Part shown: positions 31,112-38,712 of the stretch, in pieces | Layout of the letters: each line of letters opens with the position of its first letter | Position numbering within the stretch: the stretch's first letter is position 1 | NCBI RefSeq assembly: GCF_010509575.1 | Contig: NZ_CP048437.1 | Span: forward strand, 2,170,001 to 2,234,000 | Length of the DNA: 64,000 nucleotides | Direction: 5' to 3' | Source: Faecalibacterium duncaniae | GTDB taxonomy: Bacteria; Bacillota; Clostridia; Oscillospirales; Ruminococcaceae | The notes under the pieces: generated by a model | Database searches by the model: none | Seen by the model: only the letters and a program-made list of their open reading frames with translations | Told to the model about the DNA's origin: nothing | Translations under genes and position numbers: made by a program

Positions 31112-32293
31112 TTACTTTGCCAGCAGCTCGTCAGCCAGCACATCCATCTGTGCCTCAGCGGCGGCATTGGCGGCAGAGCGGATGGTCACAACGGCATCAC
31201 AGACGGTGATGTTCTTCATGCCTTCCAGCTCAGCACGCATCAGCTTTGCAGCCATGGGGGCCCAGGTGCCGTTCTCCATCAGGCCAACGGTGCGGCCCTG
31301 GAAGTTCTTGGTCTTGAGGTGGGTCAGCAGATTCTCCATCGGCGGGAAGAGGAAGCCATCGTAGGTGGCGCAGGCCAGCACGATCCGGCCGCAGCGGAAG
31401 GCCTCAGTGACGGCATAGGAGACATCGGTGCGGGTCAGATCCATCTCCACCACCTTGGCACCCTTGGCGCGCAGCTTCTCAGCCATGGTGTGGGCGGCGG
31501 CTCTGGTGTGGCCGTGGATGGAAGCGCTGGCCACCAGGATCTTCTCCGGCTCCTCGGCCTTGTAGCTGGACCACAGGTCATAGTAGTTCAGGTACTTGCT
31601 CAGATCGCCGGTCAGCACAGGGCCGTGCAGGGGGCAGATGGTGGCGATATCCAGCGCGGCGGCCTTTTTCAGCAGAGCCTGCACCTGCGGGCCGTACTTG
31701 CCCACGATGTTCAGGTAGTAGCGGCGGGCCTCGCTGGCCCAGTCGGCGTTTTCGTCAAACCTGGCCACAGCGCCAAACCGGCCAAAGCCGTCTGCAGAGA
31801 AGAGCACCTTTTCACTGCTTTCATAGCTCACCATGACCTCGGGCCAGTGCACCATGGGGGCAAGCACAAAGGTCAGGGTGTGGGTGCCCAGGCTCAGGCT
31901 CTCGCCGTCCTTCACCACCACGCGGCGCTCCTTGGCAACGGCATCCGTCCCAAAGAACTGATCCATATACAGGAAAGTCTTGGCGTTGCCCACCACCTGC
32001 ATTTCCGGGTAGAGGGCGGCCAGTCTGGCGATGTTGGCACCGTGGTCAGGCTCCATGTGGCTGACCACCAGGTAATCCGGCTTGCGTCCGGCCAGTGCCT
32101 CGGTCAGGTTGGCAAGCCAGGGCTCCGTGGCACGGCTGTCCACCGTATCCAGAATGGCAGTCTTTTCGTCCAGAATGACATAGGAATTGTAGCTCACGCC
32201 GGTGGGCACCGGGTACTGGCTCTCGAACAGGTCAATGGTGGTATCGTCCACACCAACGCCCAGAATGGCTTCGCTGATCTTTTTCACGCTCAT
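31112..32293 (-). CDS. fprA: A-type flavodiiron protein (FprA)
   Basis: A 393-residue flavoprotein. The N-terminal metallo-beta-lactamase-like domain carries the di-iron ligands HMEPDH (about residues 83-88) and later HWPE and H-G-P positions. The C-terminal flavodoxin domain begins ILVASASIHGHTRAAAHTMA and binds FMN. Such enzymes reduce O2 or NO to harmless products in anaerobes. Start 32293 is chosen because AGAGG lies 9 bases before it, while the ATG at 32302 directly abuts that site. Relevant to oxygen tolerance of a strict gut anaerobe. Confidence 0.93.
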   Translation of the reverse strand: MSVKKISEAILGVGVDDTTIDLFESQYPVPTGVSYNSYVILDEKTAILDTVDSRATEPWLANLTEALAGRKPDYLVVSHMEPDHGANIARLAALYPEMQVVGNAKTFLYMDQFFGTDAVAKERRVVVKDGESLSLGTHTLTFVLAPMVHWPEVMVSYESSEKVLFSADGFGRFGAVARFDENADWASEARRYYLNIVGKYGPQVQALLKKAAALDIATICPLHGPVLTGDLSKYLNYYDLWSSYKAEEPEKILVASASIHGHTRAAAHTMAEKLRAKGAKVVEMDLTRTDVSYAVTEAFRCGRIVLACATYDGFLFPPMENLLTHLKTKNFQGRTVGLMENGTWAPMAAKLMRAELEGMKNITVCDAVVTIRSAANAAAEAQMDVLADELLAK

Positions 32294-32361
32294 AGCAGAC
32301 ATCCTCTCTATCCATATTGCTGTGCCGGAAAAGCGGCAGTATAATACTAATAACGGTTCCT

Positions 32362-32390
32362 AGTATAGCACATTGTTAAAGATTATTCAA
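32362..32390 (-). promoter_or_regulatory. Promoter of fprA
   Basis: On the minus strand TTGAAT (32385-32390), 17-base spacer, TATACT (32362-32367). It overlaps the end of rmuC. Confidence 0.8.
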
Positions 32391-33714
32391 GCTCCTCCGG
32401 CAGTCTTGCTGCCACCGGCCGGCCGGGCTCGTTGTCCAGCTCCAGCAGGGCTGCCGCGCTGGCATCATCCAGGCTCTGGACACTGCGGAGCTTGCGGCTG
32501 ATGGCCCGGCTGCGGACACCAATGAGGTTGTCCAGCTCTTCATCGGTCTGGCGCAGGCGCTGCTGCATCTTGGAGAGCCCCTGCCCGAACTTGTCAAACT
32601 CCGTCTTAACGGCACCCAGCAGCTGCCAGACCTCGCCGGAGCGCTTCTGGATGGCAAGGGTCTTGAAGCCCATCTGCAGGCTGTTGAGCAGAGCCGCCAT
32701 GGTGCTGGGGCCTGCAATGTTCACCTGATAATCCCGCTGCAGCACCTCCAGCAGACCGGCGTTCACCACCTCGGCGTACAATCCTTCAAAAGGCAGGAAG
32801 AGGATGCCAAAGGTCGTGGTGTAGGGCGGTTCCACATACTTTTCCCGGATATCCTTTGCCTCGCTCCGCAGCACCAGTTCCAGCGCATGGCGGGCATTCT
32901 CCACCGCCTGCGCATCGCCGGAGGCCTGGGCATCCTGCAAGTGTGCGTAGGTATCGCCGGGGAATTTGGAGTCGATGGGCAGCCAGACCGTGCCGTCGTC
33001 CGCACCCGGCATCTTGATGGCATATTCCACCCGCTGGGTGCTGCCCGGGATGGTGGCTACATTGGTCTCGTACTGCTCCGGGGCCAGGATCTCTTCCAGA
33101 ATGGCCCCCAGCTGTATCTCACCCAGAATGCCGCGGGTCTTAACGCCCGAGAGCACCTGCTTCAGCCCGCCCACATCGGCGGCAAGGTTCTGCATCTCGC
33201 CCAGCCCCTTGTACACCTGTTCCAGCTGGTCGTTCACAGCCTTGAAGCTCTCGGTCACCCGCTTCTGCAGGGCATCCTGCAGTTGCTCATCCACGGTGTG
33301 GCGGATCTCATCCAGCTTTTTGGCGTTCTCGGCCTGCAGGGCGGTCATGTTTTCCGCAAGGGTCCTGCGCAGCTCTTCCAGCTTCTGGGTGTTGGCGGCC
33401 TCCAGACTCTGGAGCCGCTGGGTCAGGATCTGCTGCTGGCCGCTCTGGCCCTGTGCCAGCGTGGTGCTCATGCTCTGCACTGAGGTCTGCAGCGTCTCAC
33501 TGACGCTGCGGATGGCGGTGTAATTCTGCTCCGCCATTGCCGCCTGTCTGGCCGCAAAGTCTTTTGCCTGTGCATCGAGCTGCTGCTGCATCCAGCGCTT
33601 GAGCTCCTCGTAGTCTCCCCCGTTCCGGGGCTTGTTCAGTTTCCAGAGCACCACTGCCAGCAGCAGGCAGATGGTGACCAGCAGCAGGGTGTACAATCCA
33701 GCTAAAAATTCCAT
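32383..33714 (-). CDS. rmuC: RmuC-family DNA recombination protein
   Basis: A 443-residue protein with an N-terminal membrane anchor (about residues 3-24), a long coiled coil rich in Q, L and A (about 40-190) and the C-terminal RmuC nuclease-like domain (GVKTRGILGEIQLGAILEEI, then LPIDSKFPGDTYA). RmuC limits recombination at inverted repeats in E. coli; its biochemistry is uncertain. It begins 3 bases after the transglutaminase-like gene, so the two form an operon. Confidence 0.92.
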   Translation of the reverse strand: MEFLAGLYTLLLVTICLLLAVVLWKLNKPRNGGDYEELKRWMQQQLDAQAKDFAARQAAMAEQNYTAIRSVSETLQTSVQSMSTTLAQGQSGQQQILTQRLQSLEAANTQKLEELRRTLAENMTALQAENAKKLDEIRHTVDEQLQDALQKRVTESFKAVNDQLEQVYKGLGEMQNLAADVGGLKQVLSGVKTRGILGEIQLGAILEEILAPEQYETNVATIPGSTQRVEYAIKMPGADDGTVWLPIDSKFPGDTYAHLQDAQASGDAQAVENARHALELVLRSEAKDIREKYVEPPYTTTFGILFLPFEGLYAEVVNAGLLEVLQRDYQVNIAGPSTMAALLNSLQMGFKTLAIQKRSGEVWQLLGAVKTEFDKFGQGLSKMQQRLRQTDEELDNLIGVRSRAISRKLRSVQSLDDASAAALLELDNEPGRPVAARLPEELE

Positions 33715-33717
33715 TGA

Positions 33718-35199
33718 TTATAAGTCCTCGAAATCGACCAATTCTTTCCGGGTATCCAGCGCATCGCCATAAAGGCCCACGCCGTCCACCTCGCACTCGC
33801 CCGACTGGTTATCATAGGGGTCGGAGCGGAACCCGTACATCGGTGGGTCAAAGGGTGCCTCAAAGGCGCGGTTTGCCACCATGCGCCCGGTGTCCAGGCT
33901 GCCGAAGTAGTGGCGGCGCAGCTCTTCCTCGCCCTGCCGTGCCATGGAGGCACCAAACGAGCAGTCGGCATACATCCAGCCCTTGGGGGCAATGTAGAAC
34001 ATGGCCCAGTCGTGGCAGCCCACGCCGGTGGGCGACACCGACAGGCCGCTCTGCCAGCGGGCCGGAATGCCCACCAGACGGCAGAGGGTGATGAAGGTCA
34101 GGGCCATAATGCCGCAGTCACCGCGCCGGTTCCGTGCGCAGCGGTCGGGCAGGCAGTCCTGCACAAAGTAGGCGGGCTGATAGTGATACCGCACGTTCAG
34201 GGTAACGTAATCATAGATGCGCTTTGCCTTTTCCGCCGGGTCGGTGATCCCTTCGGTCAGCTGCGCGGCCAGCGCCCGCAGGTAGGGCGTGAACACGATA
34301 TGCGGGGCCTGCTCCTCGGTATCAAAGGTCGGCTGTTCCGGTGCAGGCACAAAGTCCAGCGGGTCAGCATAGACTGCCGTTGTCTTGTAACGATACTGCA
34401 CCCCGAAGCGGCGGTTTTCGGTCAGGTCGGCCTCCCAGCAGACCGTGCGCTGGGGGGCGTTTGCATCGGCGATGCGGCCCGGCTGCTCGGTAAAGCTCTG
34501 CAGCTCGATCTCGCTCTGGGCCAAGCATTCCGCCGGGATGGGCAGCCAGGCGCGGACGTGCACGCTCTCCCGGCCCTCTGCCTTTGCCTTGGCCAGAGCA
34601 GCAGCAAAGGCCTCATCCGACATCCCCACGCTGGTCTTCAGCGTGATGCGGGCACTGGCCTGCCCTTCCCGCTCCATCTGGTCATGGATGCGGCGGCGGC
34701 GCTCCCGTGCCAGCGCGGCCGGGGCAGGCGGGTCGAGCTGACGGGCAGCAAGGTCGGCGCGGGTGGCGATCAGCGTCTCGGCAAAGCGGTCAAGGTAGTG
34801 CTTCTCCCCTTCCACAAACCGCCAGTCCACCCGGCCCTCATGCACCAGCTGGCGGAACTCCTCCACCGTGAAATCCCGCACAAGGCCCTGCATCCGGGCC
34901 ACGGCCTGTGCCTCGTTCCAGCAGTATTCCTGCGGCAGGCGGCACATGATCTCCTTCTGCACCAGCAGGGCATCCCGCAGCGCGTCCACGCCGTGGGGCA
35001 CAGGGTTGGCGGGCTGCTCGTACTCCGGCATTTCCAACCCCTGACTGCGGGGGCTGTTCTGGGTCTCCGTCCAGTCCTCGGCCAGATATTCATCGATCCG
35101 TGCCATTGCTTCTTTGTAATAGCCCGCGGCCTTCAGCCGCTCCACATCATCGGGCAGACCGACGTTCAGATGCACAAATGCTTCGTTCAGATTTTTCAT
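33718..35199 (-). CDS. Transglutaminase-like cysteine protease-fold protein
   Basis: A 493-residue protein without signal peptide. The C-terminal third holds a transglutaminase core with a complete catalytic triad: C362 (GDCGIM), H396 (CHDWAM) and D412 (MYADCS). The N-terminal part is helical and the middle may be an immunoglobulin-like barrel. Most bacterial members are thought to act as proteases or amidases rather than cross-linkers. The substrate is unknown. Cotranscription with rmuC is likely. Confidence 0.85.
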   Translation of the reverse strand: MKNLNEAFVHLNVGLPDDVERLKAAGYYKEAMARIDEYLAEDWTETQNSPRSQGLEMPEYEQPANPVPHGVDALRDALLVQKEIMCRLPQEYCWNEAQAVARMQGLVRDFTVEEFRQLVHEGRVDWRFVEGEKHYLDRFAETLIATRADLAARQLDPPAPAALARERRRRIHDQMEREGQASARITLKTSVGMSDEAFAAALAKAKAEGRESVHVRAWLPIPAECLAQSEIELQSFTEQPGRIADANAPQRTVCWEADLTENRRFGVQYRYKTTAVYADPLDFVPAPEQPTFDTEEQAPHIVFTPYLRALAAQLTEGITDPAEKAKRIYDYVTLNVRYHYQPAYFVQDCLPDRCARNRRGDCGIMALTFITLCRLVGIPARWQSGLSVSPTGVGCHDWAMFYIAPKGWMYADCSFGASMARQGEEELRRHYFGSLDTGRMVANRAFEAPFDPPMYGFRSDPYDNQSGECEVDGVGLYGDALDTRKELVDFEDL

Positions 35200-35217
35200 C
35201 CTGTTTCATCCTTTCTC

Positions 35218-36291
35218 TCAGGCGCACTGCTCTTCCCAGAAAGCAGTGGCTTCCACCAGCCAGTTCTCGGCATCTGTTCCTGTGCCGATGCCGCAGACGT
35301 GAGGTGCATTGTTGAACACCCGGTAAACATGCTTGACGTGATTGGCCTGCAGGGCAGCTTCCAGCTGCGGTCCCTGCCGCCAGTAGGCCAGCTCCTTCAG
35401 CAGCGTGTCGTTCACACCGTGCCAGTGGTAGGTGGCGGGGTAGTCCGGCGTGATCTCATCCGAAAGGTTCCGGGTATAGTATTTGGGGCCGTACGCGCCG
35501 ATATCCTGAATGACATGGTAGATGGGCTTGATGTAGGTCATATCGTTGATGGGGTAGCCCAGCAGCAGGGCAGCGGGCTTGGGCACATTGTAATGCTTAT
35601 ACCCCACCGATTCCGTGCCGAACAGACCCGTCAGGTGGCCGCCCATGGAATATCCCACGATGGCGTACTGCTCCGGCTGGATGCCAAACTCCGCAGCGTG
35701 TTCCTCAATGTACTGCATGGCCCGGCCGATGTCTTCCAGCGGAGCATCATCGGAGGCATCCGTCCAGACGCGATACCGCAGAATAAAGGCGGCATAGCCC
35801 AGCTCATGCAGCTGCCAGGCCGTGCAGGCCCCCTCCTCCAGCTCGGCGCTCTCATTGGCACCGCTGCCGGCCAGGATCAGCGCAAACTTGGCATTTTCGG
35901 CCTTGGCCGGGAAATAGAACAGGCCGGTGTTGTTTTTGGTGCGGTCCGCCGCCTTTTCCGCATCCGTGTAGAACGAGTGGGTGACCTGCACGCCATTGTT
36001 GTAGTTCTCAATGACCAGATTCAGCCCCTTGGCACAGCCTTCGGCCACATACTCGTTGGTGTAGCCTTCCACAGTGGTCATCTCCCACAGAGCCTGACCC
36101 GGCGGGCAGTCCTTATCCTGCGAGTAGGTGTAGAAGCCGGAGTTCTTGATGCCCGGGTTGTTGCGCACTTCCTTCATGGTGGTCTGGGCCGTGATGTTGG
36201 GCTCTCCCTTTTCCATTACGGCACCGGCGGGCAGGGCCAGCAGTGCCAGCAGACACAGCACCATCGCGGCGATTCGTTTTGCCTGTTTCAT
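35218..36291 (-). CDS. Secreted alpha/beta-hydrolase (esterase-like)
   Basis: A 357-residue protein. Start 36291 follows AAAGGA and opens with a signal peptide (KQAKRIAAM, then a leucine-rich core and PAGAV), so it is exported. The nucleophile elbow is GYSMGG with S215. An oxyanion-hole-like GSGANESAE lies at about 142-150. The fold resembles acetyl-esterase and carbohydrate-esterase-type alpha/beta hydrolases. A candidate terminal histidine is in APHVCG. It probably removes acyl groups from dietary glycans or similar esters, but no neighbour supports a specific substrate. Confidence 0.82.
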   Translation of the reverse strand: MKQAKRIAAMVLCLLALLALPAGAVMEKGEPNITAQTTMKEVRNNPGIKNSGFYTYSQDKDCPPGQALWEMTTVEGYTNEYVAEGCAKGLNLVIENYNNGVQVTHSFYTDAEKAADRTKNNTGLFYFPAKAENAKFALILAGSGANESAELEEGACTAWQLHELGYAAFILRYRVWTDASDDAPLEDIGRAMQYIEEHAAEFGIQPEQYAIVGYSMGGHLTGLFGTESVGYKHYNVPKPAALLLGYPINDMTYIKPIYHVIQDIGAYGPKYYTRNLSDEITPDYPATYHWHGVNDTLLKELAYWRQGPQLEAALQANHVKHVYRVFNNAPHVCGIGTGTDAENWLVEATAFWEEQCA

Positions 36292-36617
36292 GTTCCGTTC
36301 CTTTCTCCCGGCACCGCCCTGATTGCATTTTCCCATACAGAGGACTATAATATGAGACTGCACAGGCGACACCGGTTGGTTTTTGTTCTATTGTATCACA
36401 CCCGCCGGTATTGTCAAAACAAATCTGTCCGCAAAATCCATGCGTTGTGATCTCCACGCTTCCGAGGGGCCGGGTATTCAGATTCCGGACACTCTGCCCG
36501 GCCTGAGGTGAACAGGTTTCCATTGTGATTTGCGGCAGATTCTGCTATACTGAAAAAAGATATTGCACACGCAATGAGGGGAAACCGGAGCATTGCGGCT
36601 CCGGTCAGGATAGGAAT
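36292..36617. promoter_or_regulatory. Divergent promoter region
   Basis: This 326-base intergenic stretch carries a minus-strand promoter for the hydrolase (TTGACA 36412-36417, 16-base spacer, TACAAT 36390-36395) and a plus-strand promoter for the GNAT gene (TTGTGA 36523-36528, 17-base spacer, TATACT 36546-36551). I see no further gene in it. Confidence 0.75.
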
Positions 36618-37136
36618 ATGAGTGAGATCACAGTCCGGCCCATGATGCCGGAGGATTGGACTGCTGTGTCCAAAATATATCTGGAGGGCATTGCCACCGA
36701 GCACGCCACCTTCCAGACCAACTGCCCGCCCTACACCGCCTGGGACGCATCCCATACCCGGGAATGCCGCCTGGTGGTGCTGGATGATGGGGTCGTGGCC
36801 GGCTGGGCAGCCCTGCATCGGGTAGACCCCCGCTGGTGCTACCGCGGCGTGGCCGAGGTGAGCATCTATGTCGGGGAAAAATTCCGGGGCAAGGGGCTGG
36901 GTTATCACCTGCTCACGGCGCTCTGCCGCGAGGCCGAACAGGCCGGGTACTGGACGCTGCAGTCCACGGTGCTGCAGGACAACGCCCCCTCCCGGGGCCT
37001 GCACCTGAAATGCGGCTTCCGCGTGGTGGGCCGCCGGGAGCGCATTGCCCGGGACTGCCACGGCCGCTGGCTGGACACCTACCTGATGGAGCGGCGATGT
37101 GCAGCGGACGAACCGGCGGGCTATAAAAAGCTGTAA
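36618..37136 (+). CDS. GNAT N-acetyltransferase (phosphinothricin acetyltransferase-like)
   Basis: A 172-residue enzyme opening MSEITVRPMMPEDWTAV. The acetyl-CoA loop is VGEKFRGKGLGYHLL (about residues 82-96), and the closing motif has NAPSRGLHLKCGFRVVGRRE. This pattern places it with phosphinothricin/methionine-sulfone acetyltransferases (Pat/Bar type), which acetylate small amino acid analogues. It has its own promoter and no partner gene. Confidence 0.85.
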   Translation: MSEITVRPMMPEDWTAVSKIYLEGIATEHATFQTNCPPYTAWDASHTRECRLVVLDDGVVAGWAALHRVDPRWCYRGVAEVSIYVGEKFRGKGLGYHLLTALCREAEQAGYWTLQSTVLQDNAPSRGLHLKCGFRVVGRRERIARDCHGRWLDTYLMERRCAADEPAGYKKL

Positions 37137-37181
37137 GGCGCTTTTTGCGGGAAAGATTTACAGTTTCTTCAAAAAGTAACC

Positions 37182-37209
37182 TTGAAAATCCACAAAAATA
37201 TGATATACT
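37182..37209 (+). promoter_or_regulatory. Promoter of smpB-ssrA
   Basis: TTGAAA (37182-37187), 16-base spacer, TATACT (37204-37209), about 40 bases before the smpB start. Confidence 0.8.
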
Positions 37210-37249
37210 AACGTAACGATACCAAAGCGATAGAAAGGAGGCGCGCGGA

Positions 37250-37732
37250 ATGGCACCGACCAAAGAGCGTCCGGCAACCAAGACGATTGCCACAAACCGG
37301 GAAGCGCGCCACGAGTATTTCGTTCTGGAAGCGCTGGAGACCGGCGTTGAGCTGAAAGGCACTGAGGTCAAGAGCCTGCGTGCCGGCGGCGTGAACCTGA
37401 AAGACAGCTGGGTCGATATTGAGGACGGCGAGCTGCTGGTCAAGGGAATGCACATCACCCCCTACGACCACGGCAACATCTTCAATCAGGACCCCATGCG
37501 GGTGCGGCGGCTGCTGGCCCACAAGAACGAGATCCGGCGGCTGCACCAGCAGTGCAAGCTGCAGGGCTACACTCTTGTGCCGCTTTCGCTCTACTTCAAG
37601 CATGGCCGCGTCAAAATGGAGCTGGGCCTGTGCAAGGGCAAAAAGCTCTACGACAAGCGCGCAGATGCCGCCAAGCGCGATGCCAAGCGCTCCATCGACC
37701 GGGCCGTTAAATCCAACGGCGTTTACTATTGA
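37250..37732 (+). CDS. smpB: SsrA-binding protein SmpB
   Basis: A 160-residue basic protein with all SmpB hallmarks: NREARHEYFVLEALETGVEL, KGTEVKSLRAGGVNL and the C-terminal RDAKRSIDRAVK tail that enters the mRNA channel. It delivers tmRNA to stalled ribosomes. A GAAAGGAGG site precedes the start. The tmRNA gene follows 62 bases downstream, separated by a short terminator-like hairpin. Confidence 0.97.
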   Translation: MAPTKERPATKTIATNREARHEYFVLEALETGVELKGTEVKSLRAGGVNLKDSWVDIEDGELLVKGMHITPYDHGNIFNQDPMRVRRLLAHKNEIRRLHQQCKLQGYTLVPLSLYFKHGRVKMELGLCKGKKLYDKRADAAKRDAKRSIDRAVKSNGVYY

Positions 37733-37772
37733 TTTCAGGCAGCATTCCTGCCCGGAAACTTCAAAGCTTACC

Positions 37773-37792
37773 CACACCGCAAGGTGTGTTTT
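37773..37792 (+). terminator. Short terminator between smpB and ssrA
   Basis: CACACC-GCAA-GGTGTG (37773-37788) followed by TTTTAT, ending three bases before the tmRNA 5' end. Confidence 0.6.
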
Positions 37793-37794
37793 AT

Positions 37795-38143
37795 GGGGGC
37801 GTAAAGGTTTCGACGGGGGGAGCGAGGCCTGGGCAGCGGGTAGCAGTGGGGGACCTGCTCTAAACTCCTCCAAAAAATTAACTGACAACAATAATTATCA
37901 GTTGCTCGCAGCCTGAGTGCTGCGCGTTCCGCCCACTCTTGTGTCGTGTGGGGCCGGGGCGTCCTTTAGACACAGCACCTGAACGGACCTAAGCTTTGCG
38001 GACCGGCAGGAACTCATGAAGCTACCAATGCGTTAGCCTGGCGACCGGCGTGACGCGGAGGGAATGTTGTTGATCGCCTGCACCCGGAGACACCTACGCT
38101 GAACTCTTTTCGGACATGGGTTCGACTCCCATCGCCTCCACCA
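37795..38143 (+). ncRNA. ssrA: tmRNA
   Basis: The 5' end GGGGGCG pairs with CGCCTCC at the 3' end to form the acceptor stem, and CCA is encoded. The sequence GTAAAGGTTTCGAC near the 5' end and GGGTTCGACTCCCATC near the 3' end are the tRNA-like halves. The tag reading frame runs through about 37870-37917 and ends NNNYQLLAA before TGA, so the proteolysis tag ends in the expected LAA. It is directly behind smpB. Confidence 0.96.
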
Positions 38144-38149
38144 CACAAG

Positions 38150-38194
38150 AAAAATCCGAACCTCTTCCCATCGGGAAAAGGTTCGGATTTTTTC
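38150..38194. terminator. Bidirectional terminator between ssrA and ogt
   Basis: AAAAATCCGAACC with CTTCCC on the left arm pairs with GGGAA and GGTTCGGATTTTT on the right arm. Both strands end in T runs. Confidence 0.9.
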
Positions 38195-38208
38195 GTTTGC
38201 CGTATTTC

Positions 38209-38709
38209 TTACCGCGTCATTTTCATTTCCAGTCTCAGCAGCGCGGCTTTTTTATTGATGCCGCCTGCATATCCGGTCAGGCTGCCGTTTGTTCCGACAA
38301 CGCGGTGGCAGGGAATGATGATAGAGATCACATTGTGTCCGACAGCCCCGCCCACAGCCTGCGCAGACATCCGGGAAAGGCCGCGCTCTGCGGCAAGCTG
38401 CCTTGCCAGTGCACCATAGGTCGTGGTCTGGCCGCAGGGGATACGGCGCAGCAGCGCCCACACCTCCTGCTGAAAGGCAGAGCCAGCGGGATGGAGCGGC
38501 GGGGTAAAGTCCGGCTCCTGCCCGCCGAAATAAACATCCAGCCAGCGTCTGGCCTCGGAGAGCACAGCGGTCTCCTGCTCCTGATGCACCGTATCCAGGG
38601 TGCGGGCAAAGTACTTCTGCCCCTCGAACCAGAGGCCGGTCAGGCCGATGTCGTCAGCGGCCAGCAGGATGCCGCCCAGAGGGGACTCATAGTGCTGTGT
38701 ATAGATCAC
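38209..38709 (-). CDS. ogt: Methylated-DNA-protein-cysteine methyltransferase
   Basis: A 166-residue protein with the active-site motif IIPCHRVVG (C134), the helix-turn-helix region PCGQTTTYGALA and the C-terminal GYAGGINKKAALL. It transfers the methyl group from O6-methylguanine to its own cysteine in a suicide reaction. The stop lies 19 bases from ssrA's terminator. Its gene begins 3 bases after pheT ends, so it may be the last gene of the pheST operon. Confidence 0.93.
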   Translation of the reverse strand: MIYTQHYESPLGGILLAADDIGLTGLWFEGQKYFARTLDTVHQEQETAVLSEARRWLDVYFGGQEPDFTPPLHPAGSAFQQEVWALLRRIPCGQTTTYGALARQLAAERGLSRMSAQAVGGAVGHNVISIIIPCHRVVGTNGSLTGYAGGINKKAALLRLEMKMTR

Positions 38710-38712
38710 CGT